NCBI GenBank assembly: GCA_013817555.1
Contig: JACDCN010000101.1
Coordinates: 1-7,228, forward strand
Length of the DNA stretch: 7,228 bases
From: Actinomycetota bacterium
GTDB lineage: Bacteria; Actinomycetota; Thermoleophilia; Gaiellales; Gaiellaceae
Direction: 5' to 3'
In this document: positions 1 through 6,696 of the stretch, piece after piece
Layout of the letters: each line of letters opens with the position of its first letter
How positions within the stretch are numbered: position 1 is the stretch's first letter
Translations under genes and position numbers: made by a program
The notes under the pieces: generated by a model
Told to the model about the DNA's origin: nothing
Seen by the model: the letters and a program-made list of their open reading frames with translations, nothing else
Database searches by the model: none

Positions 1-387
1 GCCCTGTGGACCGCGAAGAAGCTCCGGCGAGGTGAGGTCTTCACCGCGCTCGACTGTCTCGACGGGTACATGAAGGCGAGGGTCGTCACGCTCCTCAGCT
101 GGCACGCGCGGTCGGTCGACCCCTCGGTCGACACCTGGCACGCCGGCCGCTTCGTCGAGCGCTGGGCGGATCCGGGCGCTTTGGCGGCGCTCGAGAAGGC
201 GTTCGCGCACTACGACGTGCGCGATGTCGCGCGCGCTCTTTGGGAGACGATCGACCTCTGGCAAGGGCTGGAGGAGGAGACCGCCTCGCGGCTCGGCTTC
301 GTGCTCGCTCTCGACCATCGCGACTTGCGCAGGCGTGTGGCCGAGATCGTGCCCGACCCCCGCCACGCCTCTACGCTCTGGCCGTGA
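1..387 (+). CDS. Aminoglycoside 6-adenylyltransferase-like protein, C-terminal part (5' truncated by window)
   Basis: The frame is open from base 1 and stops at TGA 385-387, so about 128 C-terminal residues are visible. Segments such as LRRGEVFTALDCLDGYMKAR, LLSWHARS, WHAGRFVERWADP and ASRLGF follow the pattern of the C-terminal helical domain of AadK/ANT(6)-type streptomycin adenylyltransferases (the 'lw.GE...a.d.ld..vr.ell.ml.W' pattern followed by 'g....fier'). Enzymes of that family transfer AMP to aminoglycosides, but many environmental members have no proven resistance role. The nucleotidyltransferase domain with its catalytic acidic residues lies upstream of the window, so activity cannot be judged. 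An internal ATG at 70 is not the start, because the family similarity begins upstream of it. The stop overlaps the GTG start of the next gene as GTGA (384-387), which suggests translational coupling. Family assignment is from recalled motif similarity only. Confidence 0.72.
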   Translation, partial: ALWTAKKLRRGEVFTALDCLDGYMKARVVTLLSWHARSVDPSVDTWHAGRFVERWADPGALAALEKAFAHYDVRDVARALWETIDLWQGLEEETASRLGFVLALDHRDLRRRVAEIVPDPRHASTLWP

Positions 388-929
388 AGCGCGCGCTCGT
401 AGCCGTCGCAGTAGTCGTCCTCGCCGTCGGTTGCGGGGAAGGGTCGGACGAGGCGACGCCGCCCGCAGACGCGTCCGCGGGTCGTGTCTATCTCCTCCGG
501 GACGGCAAGGTATGGCCGGCGTTGCGAGAGGTCCCGGAGACCGGTGACGACGCGAACGAGATAGCTGCCGCGTTGCTTCGAGGACCGAGTGACGACGAGC
601 TCGAGCTCGGGTTCACGACGGCGCTCCCCGACGATCTCGAGCTTCCGGAGATCAGGGTTGCCGACGGCGTAGCGCGTGTCGAGCTCGATCCCGAGTCGTC
701 CCCCGAGGGTATCGCCCAACTGGTGTACACGCTCACACAACTTCCGACTGTGCGGTCGGTGGACTTGGACGGAGGCTCATACGTTGTCACCAGATTCGAC
801 CGCGCAGACTTCGAGGACCTGACGCCGGCGATCCTCGTCGAGTCGCCGCTCTCGTTCGAGGAGGTGACGAGCCCGCTCCGCGTCACCGCACGGCCAACAC
901 CTTCGAGGCGAACTTCCAGTACGAGCTAA
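384..929 (+). CDS. GerMN-domain lipoprotein, main open part of a frameshifted GerMN-Gmad2 gene
   Basis: I start the protein at GTG 384, which overlaps the upstream stop and gives a good lipoprotein signal: a K-R pair, a hydrophobic run, then AVGC with the lipidated Cys at residue 17. A polar linker is followed by a GerMN (Germane) domain at about residues 33-145, including GRVYLLRDGK, the EIAAALLRGPSDDE segment and QLVYTLTQLPTVRSV. A Gmad2 immunoglobulin-like domain begins near residue 152 (VESPLSFEEVTSPLRVT). After residue 168 the frame ends in the unrelated tail ARPTPSRRTSSTS and stops at 929. The proper Gmad2 continuation is in frame +2 from 890. GerMN-Gmad2 lipoproteins are common in Actinobacteria and Firmicutes and are anchored on the outer face of the membrane. 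The domains are named from spore germination protein GerM, but the role outside sporulation is unknown. As written, the encoded protein is truncated (181 residues; about 247 if the frame is restored). Confidence 0.8.
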   Translation: MKRALVAVAVVVLAVGCGEGSDEATPPADASAGRVYLLRDGKVWPALREVPETGDDANEIAAALLRGPSDDELELGFTTALPDDLELPEIRVADGVARVELDPESSPEGIAQLVYTLTQLPTVRSVDLDGGSYVVTRFDRADFEDLTPAILVESPLSFEEVTSPLRVTARPTPSRRTSSTS

Positions 930-1126
930 CCGACACCGATGGCCGGATCATCGCGGAGAACTTCGTAACGGCGACCTCGGGCACGGGCACACGGGGCACC
1001 TTCGAGTTCACGGTTCCCTTCATGGTCGATTTCGACGGCGTCGGCGAGCTCATCGTCTTCGAGGCCTCCGCAAAGGACGGCTCGCGCATCAACCTCGTCG
1101 AGATCCCCCTCCGGATGAAGCAGTAG
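890..1126 (+). pseudogene. Out-of-frame C-terminal Gmad2 part of the GerMN lipoprotein gene
   Basis: This frame has no start codon of its own and continues the Gmad2 domain directly: TANTFEANFQYELTDTDGR, then a beta-rich stretch with GTFEFTVPFMVDFDG, and the end RINLVEIPLRMKQ at TAG 1124-1126. Gmad2 domains normally read '...SPLRVTGTANtFEAtf...'. Here the bases run gtc-acc-gc-acg-gcc, so a single base (a G of the expected GGC glycine codon) is missing at about 888-889. The remaining sequence is intact, with no stops and normal codon use, so either the mutation is recent or it is an assembly indel. No strong slippery heptamer is visible, so programmed frameshifting is unlikely. Confidence 0.75.
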
Positions 1127-1153
1127 TCGGGCGCCGTCTCTAAGCTCCCGCGA

Positions 1154-1516
1154 ATGGCTGACGCCCCCTGGCGCTGCTCGCAATGCGGGACGATCAACGA
1201 GCCGGTCGCGAACTCGTGCCGCACGTGCGGCAAGTGGCCGAGCCTCTTCGATCTCCAGGACAGCGTCGTCGAAGACGACGCGTACGACCTGCCGCAGCGT
1301 GATGTCGGCGAACCCGAGGCATACGTTCCCGACGTCTACGAGCACGAGACGATCCAGGAGCCGGCGACCTTCGAGCCGGAGCCGTTCGATCCCGAGATCG
1401 ACGGCGTACCGGAGGACGAGCCCGAGGGTGGTCGTCGACGGAAGTGGACTTCCGCGATCGTCCCGCTCGCGCTGCTCGTCTACTTCGCGATCTCGTTCTT
1501 CTTCTCGGATCGCTAG
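1154..1516 (+). CDS. RanBP2-type zinc-finger protein with acidic linker and C-terminal membrane anchor
   Basis: This 120-residue protein begins at ATG 1154, 27 bases after the lipoprotein gene. Residues 6-25 match the RanBP2-type zinc-finger pattern W-x-C-x2-C-x3-N-x6-C-x2-C, with W6, C8, C11, N15, C22 and C25 all present, so it should bind one zinc ion. Residues 33-92 are very rich in Asp, Glu and Pro and probably disordered. A basic cluster GGRRRKW (92-98) precedes a single hydrophobic segment at about 101-117 ending FFFSDR, which resembles a tail anchor with the zinc finger on the cytoplasmic side. I do not recognise a named family. The zinc-finger module is repeated in the tiny reading frame immediately downstream. 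No clear Shine-Dalgarno sequence is visible before the start. Confidence 0.82.
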   Translation: MADAPWRCSQCGTINEPVANSCRTCGKWPSLFDLQDSVVEDDAYDLPQRDVGEPEAYVPDVYEHETIQEPATFEPEPFDPEIDGVPEDEPEGGRRRKWTSAIVPLALLVYFAISFFFSDR

Positions 1517-1541
1517 CGGCGACACTCCGTACGCTGTGCGC

Positions 1542-1678
1542 ATGCGCCCCAGGCTTGGCGGTGCACGCAGTGTGGAACCATGAACGAGCCGGATGCCGAC
1601 GCGTGCCGCGGCTGCGTTCGGTTCTTCTTCGGTTCGAGTTGCAGTCCGGGCGCGACTCATCCAGGCTTCGCCCGGTGA
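1542..1678 (+). pseudogene. Tiny RanBP2-type zinc-finger gene with a one-base loss
   Basis: From 1556 the frame encodes a second RanBP2-type finger, beginning WRCTQCGTMNEP and continuing to DADACRGC, with all four Cys, the Trp and the Asn of the consensus. A short tail with FFFGSSCSPG ends at TGA 1676-1678. It closely resembles the finger of the upstream gene (CGTINEP versus CGTMNEP). No start codon exists in this frame between the preceding stop and the finger. ATG 1542 is one frame off and would join perfectly if the C-run at 1547-1550 had one more C, giving a 45-residue protein starting MRPQAWRC. The stop overlaps the GTG start of the next gene as GTGA, which argues that it is or recently was translated. 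It could also be expressed by a -1 slip on the C4 run, but a lost base or sequencing error is the simpler reading. Confidence 0.55.
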
Positions 1679-3060
1679 CGCAGCCGTATCGCCGCGAGTG
1701 GCTCGTGCTTGCGCTCATCGGAATGACCGCGTTCAGCTTCTACCATGGCGGCGGAGCTCAGGACGTCAGCCGGCTTGCGCTCACCCAGTCCATCTTCGCG
1801 GACGGCTCGCTCCGAATCGATCGCTGGGGCGAAGGCGCGCTTGACACGGCGCTCTACGACGGCCACTACTACTCGGACAAGGCTCCTGGGATGTCGTTCC
1901 TCGCGCTTCCCACCTACGCCGTCCTCCGCGCTTCGGGACTGGTGGACCGCGAGGAAGAGCGCGTCGGCATCTGGCAAAAGCGGAGCGTGCTCTGGATCAT
2001 CCGCCTCATGACAGCCGGGCTCGGCTTCCTCGCCGTCGTGTTCTTGGCCGGACGAGTTGCCGAGGGCCTCGCGGCGGGCACCGGGGCCGCGACCGCGACG
2101 GCCTTCGGGCTCGGCACGCTCGTCCTCCCTCTCGCGGCGACAGTGTTCGGGCACGTGGTCGCAGGAGCACTCGCGTTCGCGGCCTTCGTCGCAGCCTGGT
2201 CCGGGAGTCGTGCGAGCGATGGTCGTGACCTCCGGTTCGCGGCGGGCGGACTGTGCGCAGGCTTGGCCGTCCTCGTCGAGTATCAGACCGCCGTCATCGC
2301 ACTCGTGCTTGTCGTGTACCTCGCGACACGTACGGCTCGAGGTGCACTGGTATTCACGGCCGCGGGGCTGCCGAGCGCCGTGGCCCTGGCTGCCTACAAC
2401 ACCGCCGCTTTCGACTCTCCCCTGCACTTTTCGTACAGCTACGTCGACGAGCGGTTCGCGCAGAATCAGAGCATCGGCCTCTTCGGGATCGGCGTTCCGA
2501 ATCTCGAACGGGTCGCGGATGTTCTCGTCTCGTGGAAGGGGCTTCTGGTTCAGACGCCCGTGCTCGTCCTCGCAGCGGCCGGGCTTGCGCTGCTCTGGCG
2601 AGCCGGCGTCCGGGCCGAGGCCGCCGTGTGCGCTGCGATCGCCCTGCTCTTTCTGTGGATCACCGCTGGGTACTTCGACCCGATGGGCGGCCTCTCACCC
2701 GGACCCCGGTTCTTCATTCCAGCACTACCGTTTCTGGCGGTCGGCCTTCCGTATGCCTTCCGACGCTGGCCGATCGTCACGCTGGCCGCAATGACGATCT
2801 CGGTCGGCGCGATGTTCTACCGGTCTGGGGACTGGTCGCACGTCGGCTTCCAGGAGTTCGACAACGTCTGGGGCATCCTCGGGGCGAATTCGGTCGGCGG
2901 GCCGTCGATGGTTGTCGGCGCGTTGCTCATCGCCGCCTTCGCCATTGCCGCGGTGGCGGTGAGCACGAGATCCGTGCTCGCGACCTACGGCGATTCGACC
3001 GCTAGAGCGCGTGACTGGGCGGGCCGATTTGCCCGGGTCACAAGCGCACGCCGACCGTAG
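1675..3060 (+). CDS. Polytopic membrane protein, GT-C glycosyltransferase-like
   Basis: The protein has 461 residues from GTG 1675, chosen because it overlaps the preceding zinc-finger stop (GTGA). The first membrane segment follows shortly after, at EWLVLALIGMTAFSFY (residues 8-23). An open frame extends upstream to 1444, but that part overlaps the zinc-finger genes and looks like shadow sequence. After the first helix comes a long loop with QDVSRLALTQSIFADGSLR and DGHYYSDKAPG (residues 62-72). That loop signature is typical of bacterial GT-C-like proteins related to the dolichyl-phosphate-mannose/PMT group, where a lipid-linked sugar donor is used at the outer membrane face. Roughly ten hydrophobic segments follow, then a short basic tail (TSARRP). 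The substrate cannot be told, and no experimentally known member is recognised. The gene ends at TAG 3058-3060, facing birA. Confidence 0.75.
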   Translation: MTQPYRREWLVLALIGMTAFSFYHGGGAQDVSRLALTQSIFADGSLRIDRWGEGALDTALYDGHYYSDKAPGMSFLALPTYAVLRASGLVDREEERVGIWQKRSVLWIIRLMTAGLGFLAVVFLAGRVAEGLAAGTGAATATAFGLGTLVLPLAATVFGHVVAGALAFAAFVAAWSGSRASDGRDLRFAAGGLCAGLAVLVEYQTAVIALVLVVYLATRTARGALVFTAAGLPSAVALAAYNTAAFDSPLHFSYSYVDERFAQNQSIGLFGIGVPNLERVADVLVSWKGLLVQTPVLVLAAAGLALLWRAGVRAEAAVCAAIALLFLWITAGYFDPMGGLSPGPRFFIPALPFLAVGLPYAFRRWPIVTLAAMTISVGAMFYRSGDWSHVGFQEFDNVWGILGANSVGGPSMVVGALLIAAFAIAAVAVSTRSVLATYGDSTARARDWAGRFARVTSARRP

Positions 3061-3182
3061 TCGAAGCACGCTGAACAGGCGCTTTATCTCACAATCAACG
3101 GTTGCGCTGCAACTTCGAGGCAGGGATCGAATCCGCGCAGCCCGCGCTCGACTCCTCAACGGGGGCGGTTCGTCAGCTGGAC
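3061..3182. other. Gap between convergent genes, with one short hairpin
   Basis: These 122 bases separate the stop of the GT-C-like gene (+) from the stop of birA (-). I see no coding sequence. A perfect inverted repeat GTTGC-GCT-GCAAC lies at 3101-3113, but no T-run follows on either strand, so a bidirectional terminator is possible and unproven. A looser pair of GTTCG/CGAAC arms spans the end of birA. A motif resembling a tRNA T-loop at about 3124-3134 does not fold into a tRNA. Confidence 0.4.
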
Positions 3183-3935
3183 CTAACGGGCGAACAGCAC
3201 CTCGCCCGACTCGAGCGCTTTCACCTCGCCCGAGTCGGTCTCGATCTCGAGCCGGCCGTCTCGTAGGATTTGCACTGCCGTCGCCGGCTCGCCGTCCGCG
3301 GTAATGCGGCGCCCCCGTAGGAAGTCTCGGGCGCCGAGCCCGCCGTAGATGCCGTCCAGCCCTGCGTCCAGCCACACGTCGTACATGCGCTCGAGCCGCA
3401 TGAGCAGGGACCCGAGGAGCACCGCACGGTCGTACGTCGTGCCCGTTGCGGTTCGAAGCGACGCGGGCTCCGTCGGAGCACCGAGGGGGAGCTGGTCGCG
3501 CGTCTGGTTCACGTTGATCCCGATCCCGACGACCACGGTCCCGTCGGAGAGCTCGGAGAGGATGCCGGCCACTTTGCGCCGGTTCAGCATCACGTCGTTC
3601 GGCCACTTGACCTGCGCCGCGAGCACGACCGCGAGCTCGACGGTCTCGGCCACCGCGAGCGCGGCGACCAGCGAGAGCTCGGGGAGCCTTCGCTCCGCCG
3701 GGGGATGGAGCAGCACCGAGACGAGCACGGAGCTCCCGGCCGGCTCCTCCCACGTCCGTCCCAGCCGCCCGCGCCCGCCGGTCTGGTGGTCAGTGGCTGC
3801 GACTGCTCCCTCCGGCAGCCCGGAGTCGACGAGCAGCTGTTGCGTCGACTCGCACTCCGGCTCGTACAGGTAGGGCTTTCCGAAGCGTCCGCGCAGGTGC
3901 AGCTCGACGGCCTCCGACGAGAGCATGTCGGTCAC
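3183..3935 (-). CDS. birA: Biotin--[acetyl-CoA-carboxylase] ligase (monofunctional BirA)
   Basis: The enzyme activates biotin with ATP and transfers it to a lysine of biotin carboxyl carrier proteins in the cytoplasm. The 250-residue protein lacks the N-terminal DNA-binding domain of E. coli BirA, so it is a class I ligase without a repressor function. Visible family motifs are ECESTQQLL (residues 27-35), the biotinyl-AMP loop DHQTGGRGRLGRTW (49-62), KWPNDV with the key lysine at 110, KVAGILSE (121-128) and VVVGIGINVN (134-143). The C-terminal SH3-like domain covers about residues 203-250. GTG 3935 overlaps the fdhA stop as GTGA; ATG 3926, three codons later, is an alternative start, and neither has a clear Shine-Dalgarno sequence. 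The overlap implies cotranslation with fdhA, although biotinylation has no known part in formate oxidation. Confidence 0.93.
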   Translation of the reverse strand: MTDMLSSEAVELHLRGRFGKPYLYEPECESTQQLLVDSGLPEGAVAATDHQTGGRGRLGRTWEEPAGSSVLVSVLLHPPAERRLPELSLVAALAVAETVELAVVLAAQVKWPNDVMLNRRKVAGILSELSDGTVVVGIGINVNQTRDQLPLGAPTEPASLRTATGTTYDRAVLLGSLLMRLERMYDVWLDAGLDGIYGGLGARDFLRGRRITADGEPATAVQILRDGRLEIETDSGEVKALESGEVLFAR

Positions 3936-6625
3936 GCCGCGCGTTCGACCCGCACCGCGCTCACCTTGAACTCGGGCGTGCCGATGAGTGGGTCGGCCAC
4001 GTCGTGCGTGAGCCAGTTCACCTTCTGCTCGGCGAAGTGCAGCGCCATCCAGACGAGGCCGGGGAAGACGCGGTCCGAGATATGCGCAGCTGCTTCAAGC
4101 TCCCCGCGGCGGGAGACGAGCCGGGCGAGGTCGCCCTGGGCGAGACCGAGCGCGGAGGCATCATCTGCGGAGATCTCGAAGAAAGGCTCCTCCTGCTTGT
4201 CGGTGATGCCTGACTCGCGCATGGTCATCGTCGCCGAGTTGTAGTGGTAGAGCGTCCTGCCCGTGGACAGAACGAGCGGGTACTCCGAGTCCGGCTCCTC
4301 GATCGGCCGCTGGTACTCGACAGGGAAGAACTTGCCCTTGCCCGGCGGGCGCGCCGGGGCGGGAGCGTGCAGAAACGGCGTGTCGGGCCCGCCGATCTCA
4401 GGCACGGGCCATTGGATTCCGTTCTCCTCGATCCGGTCATAGCGGACGCCGTTCCAGTTCGGCGCGAGGTCGGCGAGCTCGTTCCAGACCGACTCGGCGT
4501 CCGGGTATTCCGGCCAGTTCGCTCCGAGCGCCTTGGCCATCAGGATCACGATCTCCCGATCGCCCTTGGCGTCTCCCGGGAGCGGCGATGCTTCCCGCAC
4601 GCGGCTGATGCGTCGCTCGGTGTTCGTGAACGTGCCGTCCTTCTCGGCGAAGGAAGATGCGGGCAGCACGACGTCTGCGTACTTCCGTGCCGTGTCTTGC
4701 AGGAAGATGTCCTGGGAGATCAGGAACTCGAGCTTGCCGAGCCCCTCCTCTACGTGGTGCGCATTCGGCTCGGTCTGCGCCGGGTTCTCGCCGATCAGAT
4801 AGAGCGCCTTGACCCGGTCGTCGTGAAGGCCGCTCATCATCTGGTCGAGCCGGTAGCCGGTTGCCTCCGGGACCTCGACACCCCATCTCTCGAAGAACTT
4901 CTGCCTGACCTCGGGATCGTCCACCGGCTGGTAGCCCGGCAGGTACGACGGGTTCGCGCCCGAGTCGTTCAAGCCCTGGACGTTGTTCTGGCCCCGCAAG
5001 GCGTTCAACCCCGTCGACTCGTAGCCGAGGTGGCCCGTCATCAGCACGAGGTTCGAGAGCGACCAGATGTTGTCGACGCCGCATGCGTGCTCGGTGATCC
5101 CGAGCGTGTAGAAGATCGCCGCATGGCGTTCGCTCGCGTACTCGCGGGCGCTCGCGCGAATGTCCTCGGCGGCGACTCCGGAGACCTTCTCCGCGTCCTC
5201 CGGCGAGTAGCGCATGACGATCTCGCGGACCGCATCGAAGTCCTCGGTGAACTCACGGATGTAGTCCTCGTTCTGGAGGCCCTCGGAGAGAATCGTGTGC
5301 ATCATCGCGTTCAAGAGCCATACGTCAGTTCCGGGACGGAGCTGGAGGTGGCGCTTGGCGAGCTTCGTCAGCCAGATCTTGCGGGGGTCTGCGACGACGA
5401 GGGTGGCCCCGTTTCGGACTGCCTTCTTGATCCGGAGCGCGAGCACCGGATGCGCCTCGGTCGTGTTCGAGCCGATGACGAACAGGAAGCGCGCGTTCTC
5501 GATCTCGGGGATCGAGTTGGTGCTGGCTCCTCTGCCCAACGACCTGACCAGGCCGTAAAGAGTCGGAGCGTGTCAGGTCGATTCGCACGAGTGGACGGAG
5601 TTCGTCCCGATTCCCGTGCGCGCGAGCTTCTGGATGAGGTAGTTCTCCTCGTTCGTCAGCCGGGCTGACGAGAGGAAGCCGACCGCCTGCGCGCCGTGAC
5701 GCTCGACGACGCCGCGCAGTCCGGTCGCGGCCGTCTCGATCGCGTGCTCCCAGGTCGTGGCATGGAGCTCGCCGTCCTCGCCGCGGACGAGCGGCTGCGT
5801 CAGCCGATCCGGGTGATGGACGAAGTTGAAGGCGAAGCGGCCCTTGACGCAGAGATTCCCCTCGTTCGGGAGGTACTCGTCCTTCGAGGTGACCTTGACG
5901 ATGTGCTTCGTCTCGGGATCGAGGTTGAGGTCGATCTGGCAGCCGACGCCGCAGAAGGTGCAGGTCGTCCGCACCTGCTCGAGGGCGTGCTCGGGACGTT
6001 TCGTGCCCTCCTCGAACTTCTCGTAGATCGCGCCCGTGGGGCAGACGGAGAGACAGCCGCCGCAGAGCTCGCACTCGGTGTCGAGCCAGGAGAGACCCCA
6101 GGTCGGGACGATTCGCGCTTCTCCGCCGCGACCCTCGAGCGAGAGCGCCGAGCACTGCATGACCTCCTGCGTGTAACGCACGCAGCGGTTGCAGAGGATG
6201 CAGGCGTCCGGGTCGTAGCCCATGAGCTGATTCCGATCCGCGTACTCCTCCCGTTTGGCATCGGGAAGGATCAGAGGGGCCTCGGCGCCGAGCTCGTTCG
6301 CCATGTCGAGGAGCTCGTTCGGCCGTCCTCCGGGTGAGGCGTTCAGGTGCTCGGAGAGGAGCATCTCGGTCAGCGTCCGCTGGAAGTCGGTGATCGGGCC
6401 GTTGGTCGAGAGCACCATGCCCTCGGTTATGCGGGTCGCGCAGGCCGGCATCGGCCGCGGCGCGCCCTCGACGTCGACCACGCACATGCGGCAGCCGCCG
6501 TACGGATCGAGCTTCGAATCGTGGCAGAGCGTGGGGATGAACGTCCCGTGCCGCGCTGCCGCGTGCACGATCAGCTCCCCCTCGGGCGCACTCACCGTCC
6601 GGCCGTCGAGGGTGAACTCGACCAT
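3932..6625 (-). CDS. fdhA: Formate dehydrogenase alpha subunit, selenocysteine-containing (in-frame TGA read through)
   Basis: This subunit oxidises formate to CO2 at a Mo/W-bis-MGD centre and passes electrons through Fe-S clusters to the NADH-binding partner. The product is 897 residues from ATG 6625 to TGA 3932-3934, if TGA 5573-5575 is read as selenocysteine 351. ATG 6625 is preferred because the ferredoxin fold begins there (MVEFTLDGRTV). In order: [2Fe-2S] domain with C34, C45, C48 and C62; two [4Fe-4S] sites with C142/145/148/158 and C185/188/191/195; the molybdopterin-proximal [4Fe-4S] with C222, C225, C229 and C259 followed by K261; then CEST-U351-H352-APTLYG. LRGQNNVQG carries R544, the counterpart of the E. 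coli FdhF active-site Arg. The MGD-binding C-terminal domain covers about 790-897. The His-Cys3 cluster of FdsA/NuoG is missing: H93 remains, but the Cys are replaced (HLNASPGGRPNELL). Ordinary gene callers would split it into 5573-6625 and about 3932-5539. Confidence 0.9.
5526..5569 (-). promoter_or_regulatory. Predicted bacterial SECIS element for Sec351 of fdhA
   Basis: On the mRNA strand, directly after TGA 5575-5573, the sequence folds into a two-part hairpin. The lower stem is GCTCC (5569-5565) with GGAGC (5530-5526). The upper stem is CGGCCT (5555-5550) with AGGTCG (5545-5540), six pairs including one G-U. It closes a GGTC tetraloop at 5549-5546, which begins 24 bases after the TGA. 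The E. coli fdhF SECIS, bound by SelB, likewise has a short upper stem with GGUC in the apical loop at a similar distance. Codons here include CTT, AGG, TTG, AGA and GGA, unusual choices in GC-rich coding sequence and consistent with selection on the RNA. The fold was made by eye and its energy was not computed. Confidence 0.75.
5573..5575 (-). other. In-frame UGA, selenocysteine codon of fdhA
   Basis: The TGA is preceded by codons for SVHSCEST and followed in the same frame by HAPTLYGLVRSLGRGASTNS, with no indel needed to join the halves. Known formate dehydrogenases have Cys or Sec at this site followed by His (E. coli FdhF U140-H141), and the continuing protein is strongly conserved up to the stop at 3932. 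Confidence 0.88.
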
Positions 6626-6696
6626 CGGATGATCGTACTCGCGTCGCACTAGCGAGTGCGGCCGCGAAGCGGCCGCCTTCAGGGATTTCGCGCGCA
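6626..6696. repeat. Palindromic spacer between nuoF-like gene and fdhA
   Basis: The 71-base gap holds two adjoining perfect hairpins. CGCACT-AGCG-AGTGCG lies at 6645-6660. GCGGCCGC-GAA-GCGGCCGC lies at 6658-6676, with an eight-base stem, a three-base loop and a three-base overlap with the first. The ten bases CGCACTAGCG at 6645-6654 recur exactly at 6693-6702, where they include the TAG stop of the nuoF-like gene. On the mRNA these structures sit just before fdhA and could act as an mRNA-stability or processing element, or be a REP-like repeat. No T-run follows, so a simple terminator is not favoured. No obvious Shine-Dalgarno sequence precedes fdhA. Confidence 0.6.

Noticed and set aside
1444..1674. 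N-terminal extension of the GT-C-like protein from ATG 1444.
   Set aside because: It overlaps both zinc-finger frames, has shadow-like Arg-rich composition, and GTG 1675 has a clean GTGA overlap just before the first membrane helix.
3101..3113. Hairpin GTTGC-GCT-GCAAC as an intrinsic terminator.
   Set aside because: The stem is only five perfect pairs and no T-run follows on either strand, so it is noted only as a hairpin in the gap.
3110..3150. tRNA-like T-loop motif (TCGAATCC / ATTCGATCC) near the convergent gap, considered as a tRNA, a selC gene or a phage attachment remnant.
   Set aside because: The would-be T-stem has mismatches on either strand, and no matching acceptor arm or anticodon arm can be found.
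2725..3753. Long - strand open frame of 342 codons.
   Set aside because: Crosses the end of the GT-C-like gene and birA in a different frame; Arg/Gly/Ala-rich shadow.
3932..5539. Separate molybdopterin oxidoreductase gene starting with TTG 5539.
   Set aside because: The conserved sequence continues upstream in the same frame through the TGA, and the start would delete active-site residues; it is the second part of the selenoprotein.
4244..5668. Long + strand open frame (474 codons) opposite fdhA.
   Set aside because: Antisense shadow of a strongly conserved gene; Arg/Leu/Val-rich with no recognisable domain.
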